Assembly (NCBI RefSeq): GCF_024218775.1
Contig: NZ_CP100404.1
Span: 2,356,001-2,420,000, forward strand
DNA length: 64,000 nt
Direction of reading: 5' to 3'
Source: Haloarcula marina
GTDB taxonomy: Archaea > Halobacteriota > Halobacteria > Halobacteriales > Haloarculaceae
Below the pieces are notes generated by a model. That model was given only the letters and a program-made list of their open reading frames with translations, was not told the DNA's origin and searched no databases. This document shows, piece after piece, positions 49,899 to 59,309 of the stretch. The translations under genes and the position numbers were made by a program. How positions within the stretch are numbered: the first letter of the stretch is position 1; every line of letters starts with the position of its first letter.

Positions 49899-51053
49899 TT
49901 ACTGCGGCGCTTGTCGGTAGATGAGGTTGCGCTGGATGTCGTTGGCACCCTCGTAGATGACCGGAATCCGCACGTCGCGGTAGACGCGGGAGATGCGGTT
50001 CTCGGTCAGGACCGAGCGGCCGCCGTGGAGTTGCATCCCCTTCTCGGCGCAGTCCATCGCGGCTTCGGTCGCTTCGGTCTTGGCGAGGGCCGCCCAGTAC
50101 CCGGCGTTCTCCTGATTGGCGACGCGGTCGGCGGCGTCCCACGTGAGCGAGCGCGCGGACTGGAAGGCCAAGTGCATGTCCGCGAGTTTGTGCTGGACTG
50201 CTTGGAATTCGTCGACGGTCTTGCCGAACGCCTCGCGGTCGTGGACGAACTCCCAGGCCTCCTCGATGGCCGCGGCGGCCATCCCGAGGCCGTGACCCGC
50301 GACGATGACGCGGCCGTGGTTAAAGAACTCCGCGAGCATGTAGAAGCCCGCGCCCTCGACGCCGACGAGGTTCTCCTCTGGGATGCGGCAGTCTTCGAGG
50401 ACGATGTGGCCCTGCTTGGAGGCGCGGAAGCCCATCTTCTCGGGGATGTGCTCGGCGTGGTAGCCGGGGGCGTCCGTCGGCACGATGAACATCGAGTAGT
50501 TGCCGTAGCGGTTGTTCGGGTCGTCGCCGGTCTTCGCGTACAGCGTGAGCCAGTCGGCCTCGACGGCGTTACCGACCCAGTACTTCTCGCCGTTGATGAC
50601 CCACTCGTCGCCGTCCTTCTCGGCGCTGGTGGTCATCCCCGCGAGGTCGCTCCCGGTCTGCGGTTCAGACACCGCGAGGCCCGTAATCTGGTCGTTCTGG
50701 GCGACCGGCTTCAGGAACTCCTCGTGCTGCCACTCCGCGCCGTGGTCCTCGACGATTTCCGCGCCGAAACTCGCCAACTGGAGCGTCAGCGCGATACCGG
50801 CGTCGGCCTTGTAGAACTCCTCGGCGATGGCGAGCACTTGGTGGAGGTCGAACCCCTTGCCGCCGAGGTCCTCGCCGAGGTCCTGCGCGACGAGTCCGGC
50901 GTCCATCCCGGCTTCGAGAATCTCCCACGGGTACTCGCCCGACGCGTAGTAGTCGGCGGCGTTCGGCTCGATGTGTTCCTGCGCGAACTCGCGGGCTTCC
51001 TGTTTGACCTCGCGAGCGTGTTCCGGCACTGGGTGGTCCGAGAGTAGCTCCAT
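49899..51053 (-). CDS. Acyl-CoA dehydrogenase
   Basis: 384 residues from ATG 51053. The FAD-binding and substrate motifs of the family are present: 'GLAVSEPQTGSDLAGMTTSA', 'WVINGEKYWVGNAVEAD', 'EFQAVQHKLADMHLAFQSAR' and the C-terminal 'PVIYEGANDIQRNLI', whose Glu in YEG is the likely catalytic base. It oxidises an acyl-CoA to the 2-enoyl-CoA, passing electrons to an electron transfer flavoprotein. The AMP-forming acyl-CoA ligase nearby fits beta-oxidation of imported acids. Confidence 0.9.
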   Translation of the reverse strand: MELLSDHPVPEHAREVKQEAREFAQEHIEPNAADYYASGEYPWEILEAGMDAGLVAQDLGEDLGGKGFDLHQVLAIAEEFYKADAGIALTLQLASFGAEIVEDHGAEWQHEEFLKPVAQNDQITGLAVSEPQTGSDLAGMTTSAEKDGDEWVINGEKYWVGNAVEADWLTLYAKTGDDPNNRYGNYSMFIVPTDAPGYHAEHIPEKMGFRASKQGHIVLEDCRIPEENLVGVEGAGFYMLAEFFNHGRVIVAGHGLGMAAAAIEEAWEFVHDREAFGKTVDEFQAVQHKLADMHLAFQSARSLTWDAADRVANQENAGYWAALAKTEATEAAMDCAEKGMQLHGGRSVLTENRISRVYRDVRIPVIYEGANDIQRNLIYRQAPQ

Positions 51054-51181
51054 GCAACCCTCCAAGGCGGGAACCACCATATAATTCGTGAAACTCAGAC
51101 AAACCTCAGCTAAGTTGTTTCAATGTGCCATCGCTGTCGCGGCCACCACGCTTTTTTTTAGAAAAGTGGTAACTAATTGGC

Positions 51182-51958
51182 ATGGAGCGACGAGAATACT
51201 TGGCAGTCGGCGCAGGCCTCGGTACGGCCGCGTTGAGTGGCTGTTCCGGGTTTTTCGCCGCCGCAGAGACGCCCGAACCAAGCGTTCCGAGCGAGGAACT
51301 CCAGTCAGAAGGGTGGAAACGGAGCGCCGAGAACAGCGGCACGGTGCTAGAGGAGAGTTACGGACCGGTCACACTCCGGGCCGTCCAGCACACCCTCCAG
51401 TTTCAGGACGCGGCGTTGCGACAGCAGGTGTCCGACCGGACCCTCGGACAGGTCGAGACGTCGCTCGCGGTGTGGTTCGCCTCCCGAATCGACTTCAGCC
51501 CGAATCTCGATAACCTCCCGGCGGGGGCCGGGCAAGCCGAAATCGTCGACCAGGTCCGGGCGAACGCCCGCGAACAGTTCGAACAGCAGATGCGGAATCA
51601 GGGCTTGACCGACATCCGAGAAACCGGGAGCGGGACCCTCGACATCGACACCGGCGAGACGGCCGAAACGGTCGAACTGAGCGCGGTGTACCCCTTCGAG
51701 GGCGTCACGTTCGACATCACGGACTCCGAAAGCGTCGAAATCCCGGCCGAAGACATCGGCATCGGCGCTGTACTCGCCGTCTGGCACCACGGCGACTACG
51801 TCCTCGTCTCCGGCGGGGCGTTCCCGGCACAGAACTTCGCGGAGACCATCGAGAGCGAACTGACCAACGGCATCGCCGTCTCGGTGGACGTGGACCTCGG
51901 TCTCACGCCGGACGCCTACCGAGAAGAAGTTCGCTCGCTCACCGCGGGCGTCCAGTAG
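51182..51958 (+). CDS. Haloarchaeal lipoprotein of unknown function
   Basis: 258 residues. The start 'MERREYLAVGAGLGTAALSG' followed by Cys gives an Arg-Arg signal and lipobox, so it is likely exported and lipid-anchored. The mature part is helical then beta-rich ('SLAVWFASRIDFSPNLDNLP', 'ESVEIPAEDIGIGAVLAVWH'). No catalytic motif is seen; it may belong to a broad DUF6517-like group. Its stop and the stop of the convergent ligase gene are adjacent. Confidence 0.65.
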   Translation: MERREYLAVGAGLGTAALSGCSGFFAAAETPEPSVPSEELQSEGWKRSAENSGTVLEESYGPVTLRAVQHTLQFQDAALRQQVSDRTLGQVETSLAVWFASRIDFSPNLDNLPAGAGQAEIVDQVRANAREQFEQQMRNQGLTDIRETGSGTLDIDTGETAETVELSAVYPFEGVTFDITDSESVEIPAEDIGIGAVLAVWHHGDYVLVSGGAFPAQNFAETIESELTNGIAVSVDVDLGLTPDAYREEVRSLTAGVQ

Positions 51959-51959
51959 C

Positions 51960-53615
51960 TTACGACTCGGGCGCGGCGTCGTCCGGGACTCGACCCTCGA
52001 CGAGCGATTCGTCGCCGTATTCGGCCCGTAACGCCTGTTTGTTGAACTTCCCGGTGGCCGTCTTCGGGACTTCCTCGATTGTGACGACTGCGTCCGGAAC
52101 CCACCACTTCGGGTACTCCGCGAGGATGTGGTCGCGCAACTCGTCGTCGAGCGCGCTGGTGTCGGCCCCGTCCACCGGAACGACGAGGGCGAGCGGACGC
52201 TCCTGCCAGCGCTCGTGCGGCACGCCGATGACCGCCGCCTCCGCGACGGCGTCGTGGGCCATCAACGCGTTCTCTAGCTCCTGTGAGGATATCCACTCGC
52301 CGCCGCTCTTGATGACGTCTTTCGCGCGGTCCACGATTTTGATGTAGCCGTCCTCGTCGACGGAAACCACGTCGCCGGTCTTCAGGTACCCGTCCTCGAA
52401 CTCCTCCTCGGTGGCCTCCGGGCGCGCGAAGTACTCGGTCGTGACCCACGGGCCGCGGATGTGGAGTTCCCCGAAGGCCTCGCCGTCCTGGGGAACGTCG
52501 TTGCCGTCGTCGTCGATGACCCGATACTCCAGTCCGGGGGTGATGAGACCCTGCTTGGACCGCTTTTCGAGTTGCGTCTCGTAGTCTGCGTCTTCGAGGT
52601 CAGATTTGAGGTGGGCGACACTGCCGACCGGCGATGTCTCGGTCATACCCCACGCGTGGACGAGTTCGACACCGTGGTCGTCGAAGAACCGAATCATCGC
52701 TTCGGGGGCGGCGCTTCCGCCGACGACGAGGCGGTCCAGCGTGGAGAGGTCCACGTCGTTCTCTTTGACGTACTCCATCAGGCCGAGCCACACCGTCGGA
52801 ACGCCAGCGGTGACGGTGACGCCCTCCTCCTCGATGAGTCGGGCGAGGTCGGCGGGTTCGGGTTGCGGGCCGGGGTAGACGTGTTTCGCCCCGCCCGCCG
52901 TCGCCGAGAAGGGCAGGCCCCAGGCGTTGACGTGGAACATCGGGACCACGGGCATCATCACGTCGTCGTCGGCCAGCGGAATCCCCTGTGGGGACTGGAT
53001 GGCCATCGTGTGCGACCACAGCATCTGCTGGGTGTACTCGACGCCCTTCGGTTGGCCGGTGGTCCCCGACGTGTAACAGAGGCCCGCCGGTCGCTCCTCC
53101 TCCAGCGCGGGCCAGTCGTACTCGGTGGCGTGCCCCTCGACGAACGACTCGTAGGCGACGGCGTCGAGGTCCGTCTCCGGAACCGACTCGCCCATGACGA
53201 CGAACTGCTCGACGGAGTCGAACGGGTCGGGGTCGTCGGCCACCGCGCCTTCCAGTTTCGGCAGGAAGGAGGCGTCGACGAAGATGGCGCGGTCCTGTGC
53301 GTTCTCGACGATGTACTGGACGTGCTTATCGGGGAGGAGCGGATTTATGGTGTGGAGTTGCGCGCCCATCGACGGAACGCCGAAGTACGTCTCGAAGTGT
53401 CGATGGTGGTTCCAACAGAAGGTCCCGATTCGGTCACCGTCGCCGAACCCCGCCGCAGACAGGGCGTTGGCGAGTTGCGCCGCGCGGTCGGCGTACTCGT
53501 CGTAGTCGTACCGGACCATGCCTTCGTGGGTCCGAGAGACGATTTCCGTCTCGGGGTACAGTTGCGCCGCACGTGTCAGGAACGGTCGGAGCGTCTGGGG
53601 TGAACCACCCGGCAT
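51960..53615 (-). CDS. AMP-forming long-chain acyl-CoA ligase
   Basis: 551 residues. Adenylate-forming signatures are present: 'CYTSGTTGQPKGVEYTQ', 'WGMTETSPVG', 'GYLKTGDVVSVDEDGYIKIV' and the C-terminal catalytic-Lys region 'KTATGKFNKQALRAEYG'. It activates a carboxylic acid with ATP and CoA. Chain length is not determined by sequence; medium- or long-chain fatty acids are most likely. An acyl-CoA dehydrogenase lies one gene away, supporting a degradation route. Confidence 0.9.
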   Translation of the reverse strand: MPGGSPQTLRPFLTRAAQLYPETEIVSRTHEGMVRYDYDEYADRAAQLANALSAAGFGDGDRIGTFCWNHHRHFETYFGVPSMGAQLHTINPLLPDKHVQYIVENAQDRAIFVDASFLPKLEGAVADDPDPFDSVEQFVVMGESVPETDLDAVAYESFVEGHATEYDWPALEEERPAGLCYTSGTTGQPKGVEYTQQMLWSHTMAIQSPQGIPLADDDVMMPVVPMFHVNAWGLPFSATAGGAKHVYPGPQPEPADLARLIEEEGVTVTAGVPTVWLGLMEYVKENDVDLSTLDRLVVGGSAAPEAMIRFFDDHGVELVHAWGMTETSPVGSVAHLKSDLEDADYETQLEKRSKQGLITPGLEYRVIDDDGNDVPQDGEAFGELHIRGPWVTTEYFARPEATEEEFEDGYLKTGDVVSVDEDGYIKIVDRAKDVIKSGGEWISSQELENALMAHDAVAEAAVIGVPHERWQERPLALVVPVDGADTSALDDELRDHILAEYPKWWVPDAVVTIEEVPKTATGKFNKQALRAEYGDESLVEGRVPDDAAPES

Positions 53616-53685
53616 ACCGTGCCAATGGCGCTCATCCTACATGAAGGTCGGTAAATTAATCGTGAAGGAATAGTAGTTTTCCCGC

Positions 53686-54288
53686 TCAGACCTCGATTTG
53701 CTGCATCAGGTCGACCAGTTCCTCCAGTTCGGGGAACGTGTACACCTTGACGTTGATGTTCGAGTCCAGCGCGTGGACCCGCGAGTCGAACATGAGCGCC
53801 ATCTCGTTCTCCCGGTCGCCGACCAACTGGTCGACCATCCCGCTGCCCGGCCCGAACGTGAAGTTCGGCGTCGAGATGTCGATGGTCGTATCGAGGACGT
53901 TCGCCCATCCGTCGATGAACCCGCTGGTCATGATGTTCCCGATCTCCTGAATCGCCGACCGCTCCATGTCGGTGAATCCGCTGGCGCTGGGGTCCGTCTC
54001 GCCCATGTCGCCAATCATGCCGTGGGCGAGGTCCTTCGCGCTCTGGGCGTTGAACAGAAAGAGGATGTAGCCGTGCGGTTTCTCGACCATCTCGATGCTG
54101 ATGCCGATTTGCTTCTCGTGGCCGACGTGCGTCTTGATGTCCGGGATGTCGATGAAGTTTATCTTCGTAATCTCCATCTCCGTCTCCATCCCCGTCATCT
54201 GGCTGAGGTGGTTGGCGACGGTGTTGCCCCCCTCCTTGGCCATCTTGTTGAACAGCCCCAACTTCCGGATGTCTATCATCAGACTCAT
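53686..54288 (-). CDS. cheC: CheC-type chemotaxis protein
   Basis: 200 residues from ATG 54288. The CheC/FliY repeat occurs twice, in an N-terminal degenerate form ('LGLFNKMAKEGGNTVANHLS') and a full form ('DMERSAIQEIGNIMTSGFID'). CheC removes phosphate from CheY-P and may interact with CheD. It ends a group of genes with no other chemotaxis partners nearby, so its complex is formed with proteins encoded elsewhere. The upstream extension of the frame is not supported. Confidence 0.8.
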   Translation of the reverse strand: MSLMIDIRKLGLFNKMAKEGGNTVANHLSQMTGMETEMEITKINFIDIPDIKTHVGHEKQIGISIEMVEKPHGYILFLFNAQSAKDLAHGMIGDMGETDPSASGFTDMERSAIQEIGNIMTSGFIDGWANVLDTTIDISTPNFTFGPGSGMVDQLVGDRENEMALMFDSRVHALDSNINVKVYTFPELEELVDLMQQIEV

Positions 54289-54369
54289 GCGTGGTCGGTT
54301 GGCGCTGACTTGCCCGGCCTGCCACATAAGCTATGCACCCCCATTTTCGCAGGCGAGAATCGGGTGGCC

Positions 54370-55038
54370 TCAGGCGACCCGGACGCTGACGGCGACGCCC
54401 TCCCCCAGCGGGAGCAGGCCCGTCTCGAAGTCCGGGTCGTCCCGCACTCGTTCGAGATAGGCCGCGATACCGCGACTCATGTCGTTGGCGTCCACGTCCT
54501 CGCCCGCGAGGAGGGCCCGCACGTCGTCGAAGTCCAGCGGTCCGGCCTCGATGGCGTTGTCCGCGGCGACGACGCCGCCGACGGGGACTTTCTCGCGAAC
54601 CGCCTCGAACGCCTCCGCGTAGCGGTCCTTCTCGTTGTCGACGAGCACCACGTCGAAGGGGCCGTCGTAGGCGTCGACGATGTCGATGGCGTCGCCGTGT
54701 TCGAACGCCGCGCGGTCGGCGTACCCCCCGCGAGCGAGGAACTCGCGCGCTTCGTCGAGTTCGTCGGCGTCGATTTCGGTCAGCACGATTTCGCCGTCCG
54801 CGGGGAGCGCGGGGGCCATCCAGTACGCGGAGTAGCCGAACCCGGACCCGAACTCGAAGACGCGTTCGGCGTCGGTCAGGCGCGCGAGCAGTCGAAGCCA
54901 CCCGCCGACGGCCGGACCGACCGTCGGGAATCCCTCTCGGTCGGCCTTCGCGTCCATCTCCTCGATGACGGCGTCGGGTTCGGGCGCGAGCGTTCGGGCG
55001 AACTGTTCGGTCACCTCTGGCAGCGGCGTCTCGTCCAT
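54370..55038 (-). CDS. O-methyltransferase (class I, SAM-dependent)
   Basis: 222 residues. The SAM motif is 'VFEFGSGFGYSAYWMAP', followed by 'LTEIDADELDEAREF', 'AFEHGDAIDI' and 'FDVVLVDNEKDRYAEAF', the layout of catechol-type O-methyltransferases. The likely metal-binding Asp and Asn residues are in 'VDNEKD' and 'AADNAI'. The physiological acceptor is unknown. It lies downstream of the MscS gene and upstream of cheC on the same strand. Confidence 0.85.
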   Translation of the reverse strand: MDETPLPEVTEQFARTLAPEPDAVIEEMDAKADREGFPTVGPAVGGWLRLLARLTDAERVFEFGSGFGYSAYWMAPALPADGEIVLTEIDADELDEAREFLARGGYADRAAFEHGDAIDIVDAYDGPFDVVLVDNEKDRYAEAFEAVREKVPVGGVVAADNAIEAGPLDFDDVRALLAGEDVDANDMSRGIAAYLERVRDDPDFETGLLPLGEGVAVSVRVA

Positions 55039-55075
55039 ACCGGGTGATGCGCCCCGGCGGGACTTAAGCCCCGGT

Positions 55076-56026
55076 TCAGCGGTTGCGGCTGACCGGGAAC
55101 CGCACGCGCTCCGGGTCCTCGTTGAACGCCGCGAGGATGCGCTTGTACAGTTCGTTCTTCACGCGCTGACCGCGCCGGGGGTGAACCAGATAGCGCAGGC
55201 GGAACTCCACCCACGACTCCTCTTGGACGACGTTGACCGTCGGCCGGTCCTGCACTTCGAGTTCGACGGGCGTCTCGGCCAGTCGGTCGCGGTAGTTCGC
55301 GATGCGGTTGGCCATCTCGTCGCCGAGGTAATCGTCGGCGACGGTCAGCATCGTCTCGGTGGCGTACTCGAAGTCCGTCTCGTAGGCCACCTGAATCGAC
55401 AGTTCGTTCCAGATGAAGGGGAACTCCTCTTGCGTGAAGTTCTTGACGTGCGAGGAGAGCACGACGCTGTTGGGGAGGGTGATGCTCCGCCCCGAAGGCT
55501 GGTTCGAGGAGACGAGGTCGCCGTTTATCTCCCACAGCGTCGTCACGAGGAAGGAGACTTCGACCACGTCGCCCTTCGAGTCCTCGATTGCCACCCGGTC
55601 GCCGACCTGATACGGGCGCTTGACCATGATGTAGAACCATCCGAGCAACGAGAACAGCGGTTGCTGGAGCGCGAAGGTCACCGCGAACCCGACCACACCC
55701 AGCGAGAACAGCAGGCCGACCCACTGCTCGGTGGCGATGCCCAGCGCCGCGAGCGTCCCCGCGATGCCGAACCCGAGACGGAAGAGGTTCTTCGCGTCGT
55801 GTCGGCGGCGCTTGTCCCGCGTCCGCTGGTCGTACGCGCCCAGCGCCACCCGATAACAGCCGTAGGTAGCGAACGCGACGGCCAGCAACGAGAGCGCCTT
55901 CGTGAGCAGGAGCGACACCGCTATCCCCTCGATGGCACCTTCGATCCCGATTCGCTGGACCACGACGCCCCCGGCGGCACAGAGGAGAGCGACGACCAAC
56001 GATAGATAGCCGACCGGTCGACTCAC
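55076..56026 (-). CDS. mscS: MscS-family mechanosensitive channel
   Basis: 316 residues with about four N-terminal helices; the pore helix and following beta domain show 'GLLFSLGVVGFAVTFALQQP' and 'PYQVGDRVAIEDSKGDVVEV', 'TTLWEINGDLVSSNQPSGRS', all MscS signatures. The C-terminal alpha/beta domain is complete. These channels release solutes under hypo-osmotic shock, which matters for organisms with molar KCl inside. It reads away from the HPr-EI genes. Confidence 0.9.
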   Translation of the reverse strand: MSRPVGYLSLVVALLCAAGGVVVQRIGIEGAIEGIAVSLLLTKALSLLAVAFATYGCYRVALGAYDQRTRDKRRRHDAKNLFRLGFGIAGTLAALGIATEQWVGLLFSLGVVGFAVTFALQQPLFSLLGWFYIMVKRPYQVGDRVAIEDSKGDVVEVSFLVTTLWEINGDLVSSNQPSGRSITLPNSVVLSSHVKNFTQEEFPFIWNELSIQVAYETDFEYATETMLTVADDYLGDEMANRIANYRDRLAETPVELEVQDRPTVNVVQEESWVEFRLRYLVHPRRGQRVKNELYKRILAAFNEDPERVRFPVSRNR

Positions 56027-56103
56027 AGCGTCACCGAGGGAGGGGGGCCACTAAACCGTTTGGTGGCAGTACGGTAATGGTTCACGCACACGTTAGGTCG
56101 GGT

Positions 56104-56382
56104 ATGGAACGCGTCATCGAAGTCGTCCCGGAAGCCGGTTTGCACGCCCGACCAGCCTCGAAGTTCGTCCAGACCGTCAACCAGTACGACGCGACGGTGA
56201 CCGTCGGGAGGGCAGACGACGACGGCGACCCCGTCCCGGGCAACAGTATGCTTTCGGTCACCGGCCTGAACGTCCAGCACGGCGAGTCGGTCCGTCTGGT
56301 CGCCGAGGGCGACGACGCCGCGGACGTACTCGACGCTCTGGAGGAGATTCTGACGACGCCCGTGGAGGAGGAGGCGTCGTGA
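56104..56382 (+). CDS. ptsH: Phosphocarrier protein HPr
   Basis: 92 residues from ATG 56104; an earlier ATG at 56077 adds nine residues that are not HPr-like. The phosphorylated His14 lies in 'EAGLHARPASKF'. The later 'GNSMLSVTGLNVQHGESV' matches the second HPr helix and regulatory-Ser region. It carries phosphate from EI to EIIA-type partners. The GTG of the EI gene overlaps its last bases (GTGA), so translation is coupled. DhaM, encoded 2.8 kb away, is its likely partner. Confidence 0.94.
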   Translation: MERVIEVVPEAGLHARPASKFVQTVNQYDATVTVGRADDDGDPVPGNSMLSVTGLNVQHGESVRLVAEGDDAADVLDALEEILTTPVEEEAS

Positions 56383-58067
56383 CGACGGTCACCGGCGTCG
56401 GGAGTACGCCGCTGTCGGGCGTCGGGACCGTCCGGTGGTACCGGCCCGACGAGGCGCTGGACCTTCCGGACCGACCGGACCCCGAGGCGGTCGACCCCGA
56501 ACGGGAGCGCGACCGCTTCGAGAGCGCCAGAGACAGCGTCCGCGAGGACATCCGGCGTGCCCACGACCGGGCGGCGGAACGCGTCGGCGACGAGGAGGCC
56601 GCCGTCTTCGAGGCCCACGAGCAGTTCCTCGACGACCCGCAACTGGTCGACGGCATCGAAGCTACCATCGACGACGGGGTGACCGCGGAGCACGCCGTCG
56701 ACGACGTGTTCGGCGAGTTCGTTGCCCAGTTCGAGGGCATGGAGGGCCGGATGGCCGAACGCGCCGACGACCTGCGGGACGTGCGCGACCGACTTCTGCG
56801 CGAACTGCTCGACGTGGACGCCGTCGACCTCTCGGCGCTTCCCGACGGGACGGTGTTGCTCGCGGAGCGACTCACGCCGAGCGACACCGCCGGACTCGAC
56901 CCCGACGCCGTCGCGGGCATCGCCACGGTCACCGGCGGGCGCACCTCACACGCCGCCATCATCGCTCGCTCGCTGGCGATTCCGGCCGTCGTCGGCGTCG
57001 GCGAGGCACTCGAAGAGATTCCCGACGGCGCGACGGTCCTCGTCGACGGCGAGGCGGGTGAAGTCGTCCTCGACCCGAGCGAAGGGCGGCGGGCCGCGGT
57101 TTCGGAACTTGACGCGCCGGTCGTCGACGACCACGTCGCGACGGCCGACGGCCGCGAAATCGAGGTGGCCGCGAACGTCGGTCGGCCCGCCGAGTTGGAC
57201 CCCGCCGTCGCGCGCGGCGCGGACGGTATCGGCCTCTTTCGCACGGAGTTCCTGTTTCTGGACCGCGATGCGCCGCCGGACGAAGACGAGCAGTTTGACG
57301 CGATTACGGCCGCGTTGGACGCCTTCCCCACCGACCGCGTCGTCGTCCGCACCCTCGACGTGGGCGGCGACAAGCAGGTCCCGTATCTTGACCTCCCCGA
57401 GGAACCGAACCCGTTCCTCGGACAGCGCGGTGTCAGACTGTCGCTCGGCGACCACGCCGACCTCTTCGAGACGCAGTTGCGGGCCCTCTTGCGCGCGGCG
57501 GCGACCGAACACGGGGCGGACCTCGCGGTGATGGTCCCGATGGTCGCCCGCGTCGAGGAAGTCGATGCCGTCCGAGAGCAGGTCGAGTCGGTCGCGGCGG
57601 CCCTCGAAAGCGAGGGCGTCGAGTACGCGATGCCGGAACTGGGCGCGATGGTCGAGACGCCCGCCGCCTCGTTCGTCGCCGACGCGCTCGCCGAACGACT
57701 GGACTTCCTCTCTATCGGGACGAACGACCTCACCCAGTACGTGATGGCCGCCGACCGCGAGAACGATGGGGTCGCGGACTTGCACGACCCGCTTCATCCG
57801 GCCGTCTTGCGGGCCATCGACCGCACCGTCGACGCCGCGCACGAGGGCGGCGCGTGGGTCGGGATGTGCGGCGAAATGGCCGGTGATCCCGACCTGACGG
57901 AACTGCTCGTCGGCCTCGGGTTGGACGAACTCTCTATGAGCGCCGTCACCGTCCCCGCGGTCAAACAGCGGGTTCGGGACACCGACACCGACGCCGCCGA
58001 AGCGCTCGCGAGCGAGGTGCTGGCGTGCGAGACGCGCGCCGAGGTGGGCGGGGCGTTGGGTCTGTAG
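56379..58067 (+). CDS. ptsI: Phosphoenolpyruvate--protein phosphotransferase (enzyme I)
   Basis: 562 residues from GTG 56379. The active-site His191 is in 'TGGRTSHAAIIARSLAIPAV'. The PEP domain includes 'DGIGLFRTEFLFLDRDAPP', 'RTLDVGGDKQVPYL', 'FLSIGTNDLTQYVMAADREN' and the Cys motif 'WVGMCGEMAGDP'. It transfers phosphate from PEP to HPr. With no sugar EIIABC in the window, the downstream acceptor is probably DhaM, so the pair would drive dihydroxyacetone phosphorylation. Confidence 0.95.
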   Translation: MTTVTGVGSTPLSGVGTVRWYRPDEALDLPDRPDPEAVDPERERDRFESARDSVREDIRRAHDRAAERVGDEEAAVFEAHEQFLDDPQLVDGIEATIDDGVTAEHAVDDVFGEFVAQFEGMEGRMAERADDLRDVRDRLLRELLDVDAVDLSALPDGTVLLAERLTPSDTAGLDPDAVAGIATVTGGRTSHAAIIARSLAIPAVVGVGEALEEIPDGATVLVDGEAGEVVLDPSEGRRAAVSELDAPVVDDHVATADGREIEVAANVGRPAELDPAVARGADGIGLFRTEFLFLDRDAPPDEDEQFDAITAALDAFPTDRVVVRTLDVGGDKQVPYLDLPEEPNPFLGQRGVRLSLGDHADLFETQLRALLRAAATEHGADLAVMVPMVARVEEVDAVREQVESVAAALESEGVEYAMPELGAMVETPAASFVADALAERLDFLSIGTNDLTQYVMAADRENDGVADLHDPLHPAVLRAIDRTVDAAHEGGAWVGMCGEMAGDPDLTELLVGLGLDELSMSAVTVPAVKQRVRDTDTDAAEALASEVLACETRAEVGGALGL

Positions 58068-58099
58068 ACGTTATCAGGGTACCAGTTTCGACAAGGCTC

Positions 58100-58357
58100 A
58101 TGGGCGAAACGCGCGTTGGCCGCCACATGGAACGGTGGCTCCACGTCTTGACACGCGTTCACCACTCGCTGTATCCGGTCGTCGGCCTCTGTGGCCTCGC
58201 CGCGACGGTCCTCCTCGCTGAACCGGGAACCCACGTGGTCACCGTCGGATTCGTTCACGTCGACGTCTTCTACGCCGCCGTCGCCGGTTTCGGAATGCTC
58301 CTGCTCCTGTCGCTGACGGATGAGTACGACGCTGAGGAGTACGATTCGAACCGTTGA
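58100..58357 (+). CDS. Small two-helix membrane protein
   Basis: 85 residues from ATG 58100. Two hydrophobic helices ('SLYPVVGLCGLAATVLLAEP' and 'VDVFYAAVAGFGMLLLLSL') are joined by a short loop, and the tail is acidic. It lies 32 bases after ptsI and may share its transcript. No relation to PTS transport is known. Confidence 0.62.
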   Translation: MGETRVGRHMERWLHVLTRVHHSLYPVVGLCGLAATVLLAEPGTHVVTVGFVHVDVFYAAVAGFGMLLLLSLTDEYDAEEYDSNR

Positions 58358-58486
58358 CTAGCGTGTCTGGGACGACAGAGAGCGCGACCGGTTTCCTTTG
58401 GGATTGCTACCGAACCGCTGGGTAGTACCCGCGCCCCGGAAATGACACTAGAACTATAGATAACTGGCGGCCCAAGGAACGACCGT

Positions 58487-58927
58487 ATGAGTCGAATCAA
58501 CCTCGACGCCGTCGAGATAACCGACTTCTTGGAGAGTCACCGAACCGGCGTCATCTGTCTCGGCCGCGAGAACGACGGCTACGGCGTTCCGCTCTCGTAC
58601 ATGTACCGCGAGGAGGATTCGAGCATCTACTTCCGGATGGGCTACGCGCCCGGCAGTCAGAAACGGAAGTTCCTCGACGCGACCGAACAGGCGACGTTCG
58701 TCGTCTACGACCAGACCGGTGAGGGGTGGACGAGCGTCGTCGCCGAGGGCGAACTCCAAGTCCTGACCGAGAGCAACATCGACTCCGCCGTCGAGGAGGC
58801 CACCAAGAAACTCGACATTCCGTACTTCGAGGTCCACGACCGCCCGGTCGACGACTTGGAGTTCAACGTCGTCCGCCTGCGCGTGACCAAACTCAACGGC
58901 ATCGCGGAGGGCCACGACGGGACCTGA
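58487..58927 (+). CDS. Pyridoxamine 5'-phosphate oxidase-like FMN-fold protein
   Basis: 146 residues. The fold is recognised from 'FLESHRTGVICLGRENDGYG', 'PLSYMYREEDSSIYFRMGYA', 'KFLDATEQATFVVYDQTGEG' and 'VVAEGELQVLTESNI'. The family includes FMN- or F420-binding oxidoreductases and non-enzymatic proteins. No specific substrate can be proposed. It ends two bases before the stop of convergent dhaM. Confidence 0.8.
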   Translation: MSRINLDAVEITDFLESHRTGVICLGRENDGYGVPLSYMYREEDSSIYFRMGYAPGSQKRKFLDATEQATFVVYDQTGEGWTSVVAEGELQVLTESNIDSAVEEATKKLDIPYFEVHDRPVDDLEFNVVRLRVTKLNGIAEGHDGT

Positions 58928-58928
58928 C

Positions 58929-59309
58929 TCAGAGTTTGGCGATGTCGCGGGCCGCCTCGGCCTGTTCGCGGACCGAGTCCAGCGTGGCCTTCGGACTCGT
59001 CGCGGCCACGGCGGCGTTGACCGCGCCCTCCAGCACCGGGGCGTCGGCGATGACCGCGTCCACGTCGCTCATCTCGATAGCCACGTCGGCGTTCATCACC
59101 GCGCTCCCGAGGTCCACGAGGACGACGACGCCGTCGCCCCCGTCGGCCGCGTCCAGAGCGTCTTCGATGGCGTCCGGGACGGTTCCGAACCCGCCCTGCC
59201 CGTCGCCACCGACCGGTTCGATGCGGGTGTCCCCGCCCATCTCTGCGGCCACCTCCGCGATACCCTCGGCCGCTTTCGCGCTGTGGGAGACGACGACCAG
59301 ACCGACCAT
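58929..59309 (-). CDS. dhaM: PTS-dependent dihydroxyacetone kinase phosphotransferase subunit DhaM
   Basis: 126 residues. It consists of only the EIIA-mannose-like domain: 'VGLVVVSHSAKAAEGIAEVA' with His9 as phospho-acceptor and 'VVLVDLGSAVMNADVAIEM'. E. coli DhaM carries fused HPr and EI-like domains; this form does not, so it must receive phosphate from separate HPr and EI, which are encoded nearby. Its ATG overlaps the dhaL stop (ATGA). Confidence 0.9.
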   Translation of the reverse strand: MVGLVVVSHSAKAAEGIAEVAAEMGGDTRIEPVGGDGQGGFGTVPDAIEDALDAADGGDGVVVLVDLGSAVMNADVAIEMSDVDAVIADAPVLEGAVNAAVAATSPKATLDSVREQAEAARDIAKL